This document shows, piece by piece, positions 8,820 to 18,312 of a stretch of 64,000 nt of DNA. Source of the DNA: Thermohalobaculum sp039821125. GTDB taxonomy: Bacteria > Pseudomonadota > Alphaproteobacteria > Rhodobacterales > Rhodobacteraceae. The translations under genes were made by a program, and so were the position numbers. The notes under the pieces are model-generated. The model did no database searches. It saw only the letters and a program-made list of their open reading frames with translations, and was not told the origin of the DNA. The number at the start of each line of letters is the position of its first letter. The stretch's first letter is position 1. The DNA lies in the NCBI GenBank assembly GCA_039821125.1, contig JBCBOR010000007.1, forward strand, positions 46,156-110,155. The letters run 5' to 3'.

Positions 8820-9860
8820 TTACGCACTGATCTTCATAACATGCCCGAGCCTGTCGAGGTGCTCGAGCGCCCGCCCTGTGCCGAGCGCCACGCAGTGCAG
8901 CGGTTCCTCGGCAACTGAAATGGCAAGACCTGTCTGCTCGCGCAGGCTGAGATCGAGATCGCCGAGCAGCGCGCCGCCTCCCGCCAGCATGACGCCATTG
9001 TCGACGATATCGGCGGCCAGATCCGGCGGCGTTGCTTCCAGCGCGACCATCACAGCCTCGACAATCTGCTGCACCGGTTCGGCCAGCGCCTCGGCGATCT
9101 GGGCCTGGGTGATCTCCTGCTCCTTCGGCACGCCGTTCAGCAGGTCACGTCCGCGGATCGTCATCTTCTCACCCACGCCGTCCGCAGGTATACGCGCCGT
9201 TCCGATGGCCTTCTTGATCTTCTCGGCCGTTGTCTCACCGATCAGCAGATTGTGCTGGCGGCGCATGTGGCTGATGATCCCTTCGTCCATCTTGTCGCCA
9301 CCGACACGTACGGACCGAGCGTAAACAATGTCTGAAAGCGACAGCACTGCCACCTCGGTCGTCCCGCCGCCGATATCGACGATCATCGAGCCGGTCGGTT
9401 CCGTGATCGGCAACCCCGCGCCGATGGCAGCGGCGATCGGCTCCGGGATCAGCAGCGCCTTCGAGGCCCCGGCACGCTTCACGCTTTCCTCGATCGCGCG
9501 CTCTTCGACGGCGGTGGCGCCATAGGGCACGCAAACCACAACAAGAGGCCCGCGCAGCATGGTCCGCGCGTTGGCCTTCTTGATGAAGTACTTGATCATC
9601 TCCTCGGCGACTTCGAAATCCGCGATGACGCCATCGCGCATCGGTCGGATCGCCTGGATAGATCCCGGCGTGCGCCCCAGCATCAGCTTGGCGTCCTCAC
9701 CGACGGCTTTGACCTCTTTCTTGCCGTTGACCGTCTGGAAGGCGACGACCGAGGGTTCGTTCAGAACGATCCCCTTGCTTTTGACATAGACCAGCGTGTT
9801 CGCTGTCCCGAGGTCGATCGCCATATCGTTCGTGAATGCGCCGAACAACTTGCCGATCAT
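8820..9860 (-). CDS. mreB: MreB, actin-like rod shape protein
   Basis: 346 aa, full length. Seen: the phosphate-1 loop IDLGTANTLVYV near the N-terminus, VVCVPYGATAVEERAIEESVKRAGA, the phosphate-2 DIGGGTTEVAV, and the adenosine motif GVMLAGGGALLGDLD. The cytoplasmic filament directs cell-wall elongation. It is the first gene of the mre-rod operon, with ribosome-binding site GGGCGAGAG before the ATG and a strong promoter match about 85 bases upstream. Confidence 0.98.
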   Translation of the reverse strand: MIGKLFGAFTNDMAIDLGTANTLVYVKSKGIVLNEPSVVAFQTVNGKKEVKAVGEDAKLMLGRTPGSIQAIRPMRDGVIADFEVAEEMIKYFIKKANARTMLRGPLVVVCVPYGATAVEERAIEESVKRAGASKALLIPEPIAAAIGAGLPITEPTGSMIVDIGGGTTEVAVLSLSDIVYARSVRVGGDKMDEGIISHMRRQHNLLIGETTAEKIKKAIGTARIPADGVGEKMTIRGRDLLNGVPKEQEITQAQIAEALAEPVQQIVEAVMVALEATPPDLAADIVDNGVMLAGGGALLGDLDLSLREQTGLAISVAEEPLHCVALGTGRALEHLDRLGHVMKISA

Positions 9861-9944
9861 GATCTCTCGCCCTTACTGACTGCCCAACTGTGTCTTACGT
9901 GTGCCTCACGTATGAGCGGATTCGAGCCCGCCTCTATCCGCACG

Positions 9945-9973
9945 CTTATAGGCCCGGCCTTTGCAGCACGCAA
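9945..9973 (-). promoter_or_regulatory. sigma70-type promoter of mreB operon
   Basis: On the minus strand, TTGCGT, 17-base spacer, TATAAG. The predicted start lies near 9938, giving a leader of roughly 80 bases before mreB. This is the only near-consensus pair in the 250-base gap between mreB and the cyclase fragments. Confidence 0.6.
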
Positions 9974-10110
9974 AGGGAAAGCGCGGGCAAACCGGGCGAT
10001 CGCGCGGCAAAAGTGCGGTTTCTCGGACGGTACGGGCGATGTTCGGCGATTTTCGCGGCTGGCGCCGGGGTGGCGATCCGGGCTGGCAGAGGTCGGGCGG
10101 TCGCCGATGC

Positions 10111-10962
10111 TCAGGGCACGGGGGCGCTGGAGGCCGGCGCCAGAATCTCGACCTCGCCGCTGCGCCCGCGCACGGACTGGGCGTCGATCGGGGCGAAATC
10201 GGGTGGCGCGCCGGCACTGACCCAGGTCGCCCGGTCGATCAGCAGGCGCGTGCCGGTCTCCTTGTTCAGCGCTTCGAGCCGCTGGGCGAGATTCACGGTA
10301 TCACCGTACAGCGTGTAGGCCCGGCGTCCGCGTCCCCCCACGGTGCCCGCCGCGACCGGCCCGGAGGCGATGCCGACCCTGATCCGAAAGGTCGTGCCGA
10401 GGAACGCGGCCCCGTCGACCTCGCGCAGCAGATCGCGCCCCGCCGCAAGCGCGGCCGCCGCGTGGTCGGGATTGGCCAGCGGCGCGTTGAACGAGGCCAT
10501 CACCGCGTCCCCGATCAGGCTGATCGGCACACCGCGCCGGGCGCTGACGATCTCGGACACCCGGTCGAAGAAGGCATCGAGCGCGGCGACAATCCTTACA
10601 GGCTCGGCGCTTTCCGCGAAGGTGGTGAACCCCTCGATATCAACGAACAGCACCGTGGCCTCTCGTGCCTCTGCCGGGAGTTGGCCGTCCTCCGTGCTGA
10701 GTTGGCCGGCAACCTCCGAGGGCACGAACTGGCCGAAGATCTCGGTGACCCGGCTGCGTGCCCGTTCTGCGGCGATCTGGTTGCGCAGCATGCTCCGGGC
10801 ACGCTGTACCGCCGCGGCCAGAACGGCGGCTGTCGCCAGCAGAAGCAAGGTCTCGACGGCGCGATTGGCGGCATTGATATGATCAGGGCTGAGGACGATT
10901 TCGACATACTTCTCGGCCGTACGGTCGGTGGTGATTTCGGACCACGTGGTCCACGTCTCCAT
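10111..10962 (-). pseudogene. class III adenylate/guanylate cyclase, catalytic fragment after internal stop
   Basis: 283 aa, downstream half of a split gene. Begins with METWTTWSEITTD, one hydrophobic segment (about 35-55), then a cyclase homology domain: metal-binding Asp in VLFVDIEGF, second Asp in LIGDAVMASF, and the transition-state Asn/Arg in VNLAQRLEAL. The position usually held by the ATP-selecting Lys before LIGD is Ser here. It is in the same frame as the upstream 166-codon fragment, separated only by TGA plus four sense codons. The ATG at 10962 could allow re-initiation, yielding a cyclase with one membrane helix. It is an interrupted gene, a readthrough candidate, or a sequencing error. 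Confidence 0.75.
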
Positions 10963-10974
10963 CTGCAGGACGAT

Positions 10975-11475
10975 TCAGCCCCACGAGGCCCAGAGCGAGA
11001 GGACCGCCATCGCGCCGGACCAGAGCACCAGCCGCGGCGACAACGACAGGGCCGAGGTTGAGATCAGGAAGAAGAAGATATCCGCGCCGTAGACCCGAAA
11101 GGCAAAGATCTGCGGCACATCGCCGTGCAGCGACAGCGGGACGGTCACGGCGGCAAGGCCAAGCAACCCCATGTCGAGCGCGACGAACGCATAGCGCATC
11201 CATTGCTTGTCCCGCGCTTGTCGCACGAGCACGCCGTAGATGAGGCCGATCACCAGAAAAACCGACAGAACCGCGACACCGAACCAGCCGATCGCCAGCC
11301 CCTGGGTGCCTGCGATAAACGCCATCAGAAGCGCGACAACGCCGGTTCGGATGGCCAGAACAATCGTCAGACCCGCCCGTTCGGCGCGCGCCAGCGCCCC
11401 GTCGATATCGGCGATGTCGGCCGGTGTGGTGGAGGTCTCGTCAGAGGGCGCCATGACCGAGAGGTAACCGATCAT
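10975..11475 (-). pseudogene. membrane-domain fragment of the split cyclase
   Basis: 166 aa ending at an in-frame TGA (10975-10977). It contains about five hydrophobic helices from residue 37 to the end (e.g. GVVALLMAFIAGTQGLAIGW, VYGADIFFFLIST), which together with the helix in the downstream fragment makes a six-helix module typical of membrane cyclases. The sequence just before the stop reads LWASWG. A TGG-to-TGA change would explain the break, because the frame continues without shift into the catalytic fragment. ATG at 11475 or 11454; divergent from dusA. Confidence 0.7.
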
Positions 11476-11518
11476 CCGGCCCGTTCAATGGGTCTTATGC
11501 CCGGCTGACACAAATGCT

Positions 11519-12571
11519 ATGGGAGCGCCCATGTTGAAGCACGACGCCCGCAGGTTCTCGGTCGCGCCGATGATGGAGTGGACCGACCGGCACTGTCGCC
11601 GGTTCCACCGCCAGTTCACCCGGCGGGCGATGCTGTATACCGAGATGCTGACAGCAAATGCGCTGATCCATGGTGATCCCGAGCGTTGGCTGAAGCATGA
11701 TCCGGCCGAGTATCCGCTGGCGCTTCAGCTTGGTGGGTCCGAGCCGGACGCACTGCACCGGGCGGTCGTGATTGCCCGCTCGTATGGCTTTGCCGAGATC
11801 AACCTGAATGTTGGCTGTCCTTCGGACCGGGTGCAGAACGGGGCATTCGGGGCCTGCCTGATGCGCGAGCCGGAGCTGGTCGCGGACTGCGTTGCCGCGA
11901 TGATCGAAGCCGCGGCGGGCAGGCCGGACATCAACGGCTCGGAGGCCGCCGGGCCGGAGATCACTGTGAAATGCCGGATCGGCGTGGATGAGCAGGACCC
12001 CGAAGTGGTGCTGCCGGCCTTCATGGACCGGGTCGCTGCAGCCGGGGTGCGGGCCTTTGCCGTCCATGCGCGCAAGGCGTGGCTGAAGGGACTGAGCCCG
12101 AAGGAAAACCGCACCGTGCCGCCGCTCGACTACGATCTGGTGCGGCGCGTGCGCGCGGAGCGCCCGGATCTGGAGATCGCCCTCAACGGCGGGATCGAGA
12201 CACTCGACGATGCCGCGGCGCATCTTGCGGAATTCGACGGCGTGATGATCGGGCGTGCCGCTTATCACAACCCGTGCGGCGTGCTGGCCGGGGTGGATCG
12301 GCGTGTGTTTGGCGAGAACCGCCCCGATGCTGATCCCGTCGCAGCGATCCGGGCAATGTACCCGCACATCGAGGCGGAAGTGGAGGCCGGAACACGGCTG
12401 CACCAGATCACGCGCCACATGCTTGGCGCCTTTGCCGGGCGGCCCGGGGCGCGCCGTTGGCGGCGGATCCTGTCGGATGGCGCGCCGCTGCCTGCGTCGC
12501 AGACGCCGCCCGCGGCCATCGCCCTGATCGAGGACGCGCTGGCTGCCGTCCGTCCCGCCCATGCCGCCTGA
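11519..12571 (+). CDS. dusA: DusA, tRNA-dihydrouridine(20/20a) synthase
   Basis: 350 aa FMN enzyme that reduces uridine in the tRNA D-loop with NADPH. Seen: FSVAPMMEWTDRHCR at the N-terminus, catalytic Cys100 in NVGCPSDRVQNGAFGACLM, NGGIETLDD, and the FMN-phosphate segment VMIGRAAYHNP. The insertion pattern and EWTD motif favour DusA over DusB/C. Its 3' end overlaps the next gene by 11 bases. Confidence 0.95.
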   Translation: MGAPMLKHDARRFSVAPMMEWTDRHCRRFHRQFTRRAMLYTEMLTANALIHGDPERWLKHDPAEYPLALQLGGSEPDALHRAVVIARSYGFAEINLNVGCPSDRVQNGAFGACLMREPELVADCVAAMIEAAAGRPDINGSEAAGPEITVKCRIGVDEQDPEVVLPAFMDRVAAAGVRAFAVHARKAWLKGLSPKENRTVPPLDYDLVRRVRAERPDLEIALNGGIETLDDAAAHLAEFDGVMIGRAAYHNPCGVLAGVDRRVFGENRPDADPVAAIRAMYPHIEAEVEAGTRLHQITRHMLGAFAGRPGARRWRRILSDGAPLPASQTPPAAIALIEDALAAVRPAHAA

Positions 12572-13409
12572 GACTGCCGGGACCACTGATCCTGCCGCCG
12601 CGGCGGAGGATCCGGCGGCAGCCTTTTTTCGCCGGGGTTGGTGCGTCTTCCCGCAAGATCTGGACATTCTGGCCTGGGCCAAGGCAGCACAGCCGGTCGC
12701 TGCCCGTCTGGCTGCGGATCCGGGGCAACAGGCGGCATGGCTGCGCTGCGGCGGCACGTGGTATGCTGGGGTCAACGCGTTCCCGAACGGTCCTGATGGC
12801 GGAGTGCCGGAGGCGGGCGTCCCGCCGCTGTCCGGTGCACCGATGCGTTTCGTCGTCGAGGTTTTGAACCTGCCGGATATGGCGCTCGATGCGGCACAGA
12901 TCTCGGTGTGCTACCCGGGCTATCCGCGTCAGGGCACGGAAGAGACCGAGGCCGCCTTCCGCTTCCGCCGGGACCGCGATGCCGCGCATGTCGATGGCCT
13001 GATCCGACAACCGCCGGCCCGGCGCCGCTGGCTGGGCGAGACCCATGGCTTCGTTCTGGGTATCCCGCTGGGAGATACCGCGCCCGGAGCAGCGCCGCTG
13101 GTGGTCTGGGAAGGCTCACACGAGATCATGCGCGACGCCTTTCAGGCGCGCTTCGCCGGGATACCGCCCGAGGCCTGGGCAGCGGAGGACATTACGGAGT
13201 GCTATACCGAGGCACGGCGCACCTGCTTCGAGGTGTGTCCGCGTGTCGAGGTCTCCGCTGCGCTGGGCGGGGCCTACCTGGTGCACAGGCTGGCGCTGCA
13301 CGGTGTTGCACCCTGGTCCGGACCCGAGACCGAACCCCGCGCTATCGCGTATTTCCGGCCCGATCCGTTCCCTGGAGTACCGCCGGACTGGTGGCTTGCG
13401 CTTCGCTGA
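12561..13409 (+). CDS. phytanoyl-CoA dioxygenase-like Fe(II)/2-oxoglutarate oxygenase
   Basis: 282 aa. Candidate iron ligands are the His and Asp of AAHVDGL and the His of HRLALHGVAPW, followed by an Arg (PRAIAYFRPD) placed to bind 2-oxoglutarate: the PhyH-type HxD...H...R layout. Substrate unknown. The ATG at 12561 overlaps dusA by 11 bases, suggesting coupled translation. The last 68 bases overlap the convergent protease gene. Confidence 0.6.
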   Translation: MPPETAGTTDPAAAAEDPAAAFFRRGWCVFPQDLDILAWAKAAQPVAARLAADPGQQAAWLRCGGTWYAGVNAFPNGPDGGVPEAGVPPLSGAPMRFVVEVLNLPDMALDAAQISVCYPGYPRQGTEETEAAFRFRRDRDAAHVDGLIRQPPARRRWLGETHGFVLGIPLGDTAPGAAPLVVWEGSHEIMRDAFQARFAGIPPEAWAAEDITECYTEARRTCFEVCPRVEVSAALGGAYLVHRLALHGVAPWSGPETEPRAIAYFRPDPFPGVPPDWWLALR

Positions 13410-14112
13410 GCACCGTGCCGTAGCGTTTGCGCAGGATCAGCTTGTCGCCCTTGAACAGGCTCTCGTCCAGCTTTTCGATGAAGCTCATGCCGAGCAGTCC
13501 GATCTTCAGCCGACCGGGATGGGCGATGGCCCCCGGCACGTTGTGCACAACCACGGGCCCGATCGTGATGGCAGAGATCGTGATCGGCGCGACCGAGGAT
13601 TTACCGTTCGCTGTCGTGACAGGGACCGAGAAATCCAGATTGTCCGGGTTGATGCCCAGATCCCCCGCTTTTTCGTAAGGCAGCAGCACCATCGACGCGC
13701 CGGTATCGACCATCAGGCGCATGCGCACGCCGTTTATCTCGGCCTCGGCGCGGTAGTGGCCATCCCAGCCGCGCGCCAGCTCGGCCTCTCCCAGCGCCGT
13801 GGTGAGCGCGACCGACGGGTGGATGTTCCCGCGCAGCCAGTTGTAGTGCGCCATGACATCGCCGCGCACGGAGTACGCGGTGAACAATCCGGCAAAGACG
13901 CCAACCCAGATCGCCGCATAGCGCACGCTGACCGCCCCGCCGCGCACCAAGAGCCGACCCGCTGCGGCAAAGGTGATGCCCGCCGCGAAAACGATCAGAT
14001 AGATCATCCGAAGCTCGGCATCCTGCACGGTCGCAAGGCCACCGCTCGGCGGGCCAGCAAGAAACAGTGAAATCGACACGATCGATATCACCACCACCGG
14101 CCAGAAAAGCAT
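13342..14112 (-). CDS. retropepsin-like aspartic protease, membrane-anchored (TIGR02281 type)
   Basis: 256 aa. Three hydrophobic helices in the first ~90 residues are followed by an extracytoplasmic domain with a single aspartic-protease motif LMVDTGASMVLLP and the partner segments VPVTTANGKSSVAPI and GLLGMSFIEKLDE. One DTG per chain implies a homodimer. ATG 14112 is chosen; upstream only TTG/GTG starts exist (to 14199). The C-terminal tail past KLILRKRYG overlaps the end of the convergent dioxygenase gene. Confidence 0.8.
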   Translation of the reverse strand: MLFWPVVVISIVSISLFLAGPPSGGLATVQDAELRMIYLIVFAAGITFAAAGRLLVRGGAVSVRYAAIWVGVFAGLFTAYSVRGDVMAHYNWLRGNIHPSVALTTALGEAELARGWDGHYRAEAEINGVRMRLMVDTGASMVLLPYEKAGDLGINPDNLDFSVPVTTANGKSSVAPITISAITIGPVVVHNVPGAIAHPGRLKIGLLGMSFIEKLDESLFKGDKLILRKRYGTVLSEAQATSPAVLQGTDRAGNTR

Positions 14113-14272
14113 CGAAAGACGCAATGTTCCCTCTTCCCCGCCAAACACACCGCCGTGCCGCTCCCGGCCGACAATCACGTCGATAGGTTTTCTTAACAAA
14201 GGTTAATACAAGATGAATATGGCACCGAGAGGGCCAAATTGGAATAAAGCTGTGGAAAAACGTTACCTTGCG

Positions 14273-14572
14273 TTAACTTTTATCCCGCGAGAGGCGCCCC
14301 CGGCGCCCGCCGCTGCGCCGAGCGACTCGGCTGGCCCGGCCCGGAAGAGCATCCATGATATCACGGCGCTCTTGTGGCGAGAGGCGGGACCACGCGGCGA
14401 TTTCCGCGCCTGAGCGGTAGCAGCCGACGCAGATTTTCGCGTCGGGATGGATCATGCAGATCTTGACGCAGGGGCTCTCGATCTCGTTGCGCACCCAGAC
14501 GGCGTCGTCCGCCTCCGGCGCCCGAGCGGTGCCTCGCCCCGCTCCGGGGGCAGGATCGGACGAATCACTCAC
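14273..14572 (-). CDS. DUF1289 domain protein
   Basis: 99 aa. The core ESPCVKICMIHPDAKICVGC plus YRSGAEIAAW and PQERRDIM is the DUF1289 Cys-rich motif (four Cys, likely metal-binding). Function unknown. GTG start overlaps the ruvX stop as GTGA, so the two are translationally coupled. The C-terminus is Arg/Gly-rich (RRSGGRRGRLSR). Confidence 0.85.
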   Translation of the reverse strand: MSDSSDPAPGAGRGTARAPEADDAVWVRNEIESPCVKICMIHPDAKICVGCYRSGAEIAAWSRLSPQERRDIMDALPGRASRVARRSGGRRGRLSRDKS

Positions 14573-15042
14573 CGCTGGCTCGCCAGCACGCAGAGACGGT
14601 CGAGCGCGCCCTGAAGAATGATGGCGGCGGCCATCTTGTCGATCACCTCCGCCCGGCGCGCGCGGGAGGTATCCGCCTCGAGCAGCGCGCGCTCGGCCGC
14701 GACCGTGGACAGGCGCTCATCCCAAAGCGCGACCGGCAGGGACAGGGCCGAGGCGACATTGCGGGCAAAGGCACGGACGGACTGGGCACGCGGCCCTTCC
14801 GAGCCGTCCATGTTCCTGGGCAGGCCGATCACCACGCCCGCGATATCGCGATGCGTTGCGATCTCGGCCAGACGCGCCGCGTCCTGGGAGAATTTCTTGC
14901 GCCGGATGGTCTCGAGCGCCGTTGCCGTCATCCTCAGCCCGTCCGACACGGCGACGCCGATCGTCTTGGTGCCAGGGTCGAGCCCCATCAGCGCGCCGCC
15001 GGGTCCGAGATCTGCGACATCCTCGTGGACCAGCGCGGTCAT
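14569..15042 (-). CDS. ruvX: RuvX/YqgF, putative pre-16S rRNA nuclease / Holliday junction resolvase-like
   Basis: 157 aa with RNase H fold. N-terminal MGLDPGTKTIGVAVSD carries the first catalytic Asp; VVIGLPRNMDGSEG and ALWDERLSTVAAE supply the others. Family members process the 5' end of 16S rRNA. The ATG at 15042 keeps it clear of the ccmI stop 11 bases upstream; a TTG at 15060 would overlap it. Confidence 0.92.
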   Translation of the reverse strand: MTALVHEDVADLGPGGALMGLDPGTKTIGVAVSDGLRMTATALETIRRKKFSQDAARLAEIATHRDIAGVVIGLPRNMDGSEGPRAQSVRAFARNVASALSLPVALWDERLSTVAAERALLEADTSRARRAEVIDKMAAAIILQGALDRLCVLASQR

Positions 15043-15052
15043 CCCGGCCGCG

Positions 15053-16669
15053 TTATTCAACCGGGATGCCCATGAGGAGGGCCTGCTCCTTCACGAAACC
15101 CTGCGAGGGGTCATTGTCCAGCGCCGCGTAGGCGAGCTGGTAGACCCGGGCCGCGTCGTCCATGTGGTTCTGCTGCGCATACATGGTGATCAGACGCAAC
15201 CAGTCCTCGGCCAGCCCACCGTTTTCGACGAGTTTCGCTTCGCGGCTCTGCAGCCTGTCGTAGACAAAACTCGCCCGATCCTCAGGCGTCATCTCGGCGA
15301 CCGCCTGGATATCGTCCTGTGTCAGAGCTGGCATGCCCATGCCGCCGCTCTCGGCTGTTGCGGGTGCGTCGGCCGTGGTACCACCTGCAAGCCCGAGATC
15401 ACCCGCGACCGACTTCAACATGTCTGCAGCCGGTCCGTCAGGATAGGCCTGCAAGGCGAGATCAAAGATCTTTTGCGCCTCGTCCAGCCGCTGAAGCTGG
15501 ATGTAGGACGCCATCAGCTGCGCCCACTTGTTCGGCGGCCCGCCCTCGGTCAGCAGACGGTCGGCCAGCCCCTGGACCATGCCTTCGATCATCTCGGCCT
15601 GTTCAGACGCGGACATGCCTTGTGCGGCCTCGATATCCTCCTGTGTCGGACCGCCGGTCGAGTCCTGTGCAAGCTGCGGACCGGCGGGCGGTGTGCCGTC
15701 GCGGGCCTCGATCGTCTCGGCCAGCATCATGTCAAGCCATTCGAGATAGGGCGCATCCGGTCCGCTATCGTCGCGCAGCCCCTGCCACATGGTGATCGCA
15801 TCATCCAAATTGCCGGACTGACGCAGCGCCAGCCCCGCATAGTACCGCGCCAAGGGCAGGGTCGGGTCGATCTCGAGCGCCTTGCCGATCGCCCGTTCGG
15901 CCTCCGGCGAGACATAGCCGCCCGCCGCCAGCACCATCGCCTCGGCCATGGTCGCGTAGATCTCGGCGTTCGGAACACCCTCGATCAGACCGAGCAGCTT
16001 TTCATAGGTGCGCCATGCGTCCTGCCACCGGCCAAGCCGCATGTATCCGTTGGCAAGCAGGCGGTGGCCTTCCTGATCATCGGGCCGGGTTTCGAGCATC
16101 TTCTCGAGGCTTTCGACCAGCTCGACATATTCGTCATCCCCCGCGGACTGAGGGGCAGGCGGGGCCTCGCGTGCGATCCGCTCCTCGGCCTCTGCCTGGC
16201 TCGGGCGTGCCGGGGTCGGGTGGTTGACCGGAAGTTGCACCGTCTGGCCGTCGATCGTGCCGGACTGGGCCAGTGTTGCGCGCCGCTCTGCCAGCGGCTG
16301 GTCGGGCACGCCGGGCGCGCCGACGCCGAAATAGAGCGCAGCGGCCAGGGCGGGCGTTCCGATCAGTGCAAGCCCAGCCACCATCCCGGAATGGCCCTGC
16401 GGCGCCGGGCTGATCGCGGCCTGAGCCTCGGCACGCTTGGCCGCGGCGAGCAGACGGCGCGACACCTCGACCCGAGCGCCCTCGGCCTCCGCCGCGGTGA
16501 TCGTGCCGCGGTCGAGATCGCGCTCGACCTCGTCAAGCTGGTCGCGAAACACCTGCGTGTTCGCGATATCCTCGCCCTCGGCATCCTTGCGGCCCGAAAT
16601 CAGCGGCCGGACCAGCAGCACCGCACAAAGCGCCGCGGCCCCGCCGGCAATCAGATAAAACGTCAGCAT
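15053..16669 (-). CDS. ccmI: CcmI, c-type cytochrome biogenesis protein
   Basis: 538 aa. Two membrane helices (about 1-20 and 92-112) flank a cytoplasmic loop with the conserved QVFRDQLDEVERDLDRG, followed by a long periplasmic TPR domain (e.g. DDQEGHRLLANGYMRLGRW, PTLPLARYYAGLALRQSG). CcmI chaperones apocytochrome c to the CcmFH haem ligase. The start is fixed by an AGGAGG seven bases upstream. No other ccm genes are in the window. Confidence 0.93.
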   Translation of the reverse strand: MLTFYLIAGGAAALCAVLLVRPLISGRKDAEGEDIANTQVFRDQLDEVERDLDRGTITAAEAEGARVEVSRRLLAAAKRAEAQAAISPAPQGHSGMVAGLALIGTPALAAALYFGVGAPGVPDQPLAERRATLAQSGTIDGQTVQLPVNHPTPARPSQAEAEERIAREAPPAPQSAGDDEYVELVESLEKMLETRPDDQEGHRLLANGYMRLGRWQDAWRTYEKLLGLIEGVPNAEIYATMAEAMVLAAGGYVSPEAERAIGKALEIDPTLPLARYYAGLALRQSGNLDDAITMWQGLRDDSGPDAPYLEWLDMMLAETIEARDGTPPAGPQLAQDSTGGPTQEDIEAAQGMSASEQAEMIEGMVQGLADRLLTEGGPPNKWAQLMASYIQLQRLDEAQKIFDLALQAYPDGPAADMLKSVAGDLGLAGGTTADAPATAESGGMGMPALTQDDIQAVAEMTPEDRASFVYDRLQSREAKLVENGGLAEDWLRLITMYAQQNHMDDAARVYQLAYAALDNDPSQGFVKEQALLMGIPVE

Positions 16670-16878
16670 TCCGCCTCCTGAAATCTCCAAGATACGTAGA
16701 GTGATCGCCGCATCCGTTCAACCATTTGCACTGGCCTGCACCCGCGCCGAGGTGCGGCCAAACGCCGGGGGAATCATACCATCTCTGTCGCAGTGCGGCG
16801 ACAAGGCGGCGGTTTCGGTTTTGCGCCTCGGCACCGGCGCGCTAGGACAGGGACCGAGCCGCCAAGGGAGCCGCCGAG

Positions 16879-18123
16879 ATGAGACGCTATTCTGCTTTTG
16901 CCATCGCCAAGGAGGCCGCGCGCTATCATACCGGCTGGGAGCGCGCCTGGCGCAGCCCTGCGCCGAAGGAGCGCTACGACGTCGTGGTGGTCGGCGCAGG
17001 CGGGCACGGTCTTGCAACCGCATACTACCTGGCGAAAAATCATGGCATCCGGAATGTCGCGGTGCTGGAAAAAGGCTGGCTTGGCGGCGGGAACACAGGA
17101 CGGAACACCACGATCATCCGCTCGAACTATCTCCAGCCCGCGTCCACCGGCGTCTACGAGCTGTCGCGGTCCTTGTATGAAGACCTCTCCCAGCAGCTGA
17201 ATTTCAACATCATGTTCAGCCCCCGCGGGGTTCTGATGCTGGCCCAGACCGAGCACGAGCTGCGTGCCTGGAAGCGGACGGAGCATGCGAACCGCTGTGC
17301 GGGCATCGCGTCCGAGATTGTCAGCCCGGAGCGGATCAAGCAGCTCTGCCCGATCATCGAGACGGCGGGGCCGCGGTATCCCGTGCTTGGCGGGCTCTGG
17401 CAGGCGCGCGGCGGCACGGCGCGGCACGACGCGGTGGCCTGGGGCTATGCGCGGGCGGCATCCGATCTGGGTGTCGACATCATCCAGCAGTGCGAGGTGA
17501 CGGGTGTCGACCGCGCGGGAGGCCGCGTGACGGGCGTGCAGACCACCAAGGGCGCGATCGCCTGTGACAAGCTCTGCATCGTGGTGGCTGGCCACTCGGG
17601 CGTGCTGGCCGAGATGGCGGGTTTCCGCCTGCCAGTCGAATCGGTGGCGCTGCAGGCGCTCGTCTCGGAACCCATCAAACCCTGCATGGACATCGTCGTC
17701 ATGGCCAACACCGTGCACGGCTATATGAGCCAGTCCGACAAGGGTGAGATGGTCATCGGCGGCGGCGCGGACGGGTACAACAACTACACCCAGCGCGGGT
17801 CGTTCCAGCACATCGAGGAGACCGTTAGGGCCCTGACCGAGACCTTCCCGATGATCTCCCGCCTCAAGATGCTGCGCCACTGGGGCGGGATCGTCGACAT
17901 GACCGGCGACCGTTCGCCCATCATCTCGAAAACGCCGGTCGAGGGCGTCTTCATCAACTGCGGCTGGGGCACCGGCGGGTTCAAGGCGATCCCCGGGTCA
18001 GGCTGGGCCACCGCTGGGCTGGTTGCCAACGGCGGCGACAAGATCGCCGATCCGTTCAGCCTGGATCGCTTTGTGGAAGGGCGCATGATCGACGAGAGCG
18101 TCGCCGCCGCGGTGGCGCACTAG
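16879..18123 (+). CDS. soxB: sarcosine oxidase beta subunit SoxB
   Basis: 414 aa. Subunit of the heterotetrameric enzyme that oxidatively demethylates sarcosine to glycine, forming 5,10-methylene-THF and H2O2. Seen: FAD-binding VVVVGAGGHGLATAYYLAK near residue 35, NTGRNTTIIRSNYL, and C-terminal NCGWGTGGFKAIPGSG. Ribosome-binding site GGGAG before the ATG. A terminator follows, and soxD, normally adjacent, is about 2 kb away. Confidence 0.95.
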   Translation: MRRYSAFAIAKEAARYHTGWERAWRSPAPKERYDVVVVGAGGHGLATAYYLAKNHGIRNVAVLEKGWLGGGNTGRNTTIIRSNYLQPASTGVYELSRSLYEDLSQQLNFNIMFSPRGVLMLAQTEHELRAWKRTEHANRCAGIASEIVSPERIKQLCPIIETAGPRYPVLGGLWQARGGTARHDAVAWGYARAASDLGVDIIQQCEVTGVDRAGGRVTGVQTTKGAIACDKLCIVVAGHSGVLAEMAGFRLPVESVALQALVSEPIKPCMDIVVMANTVHGYMSQSDKGEMVIGGGADGYNNYTQRGSFQHIEETVRALTETFPMISRLKMLRHWGGIVDMTGDRSPIISKTPVEGVFINCGWGTGGFKAIPGSGWATAGLVANGGDKIADPFSLDRFVEGRMIDESVAAAVAH

Positions 18124-18136
18124 ACCTGGCGCTAGG

Positions 18137-18168
18137 AGCCGCCTGCACCGATGCCCCGGCGGCTTTTG
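18137..18168 (+). terminator. terminator after soxB
   Basis: AGCCGCC / GGCGGCT 7-bp stem with a 14-base loop followed by a T-run. It would end soxB transcription before the inserted genes and separate soxB from soxDAG. Confidence 0.65.
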
Positions 18169-18180
18169 GGCACCCGGCGA

Positions 18181-18202
18181 CTACCCGTGGCGGTGCAGCC
18201 AC
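18181..18202. repeat. direct repeat copy 1 (CTACCCGTGGCGG) with hairpin
   Basis: Thirteen bases identical to those at 19621, each followed by a GTGGC-N6-GCCAC dyad. The two copies flank the unrelated genes lying between soxB and soxD. Confidence 0.5.
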
Positions 18203-18312
18203 AATCCTGCGCTCTCGTGCGTCTTGCCGACGATCAGACTGACACTGGCGCCTCGACCGGGGCCATTATCCCCGCGAGCCTGCAACGAACTTTGTATGCG
18301 ACGGTGACGGTG

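Noticed and set aside
14618..16681. 687-codon open frame antisense to ruvX/ccmI
   Set aside because: Spans two real genes on the other strand and has no coherent protein features.
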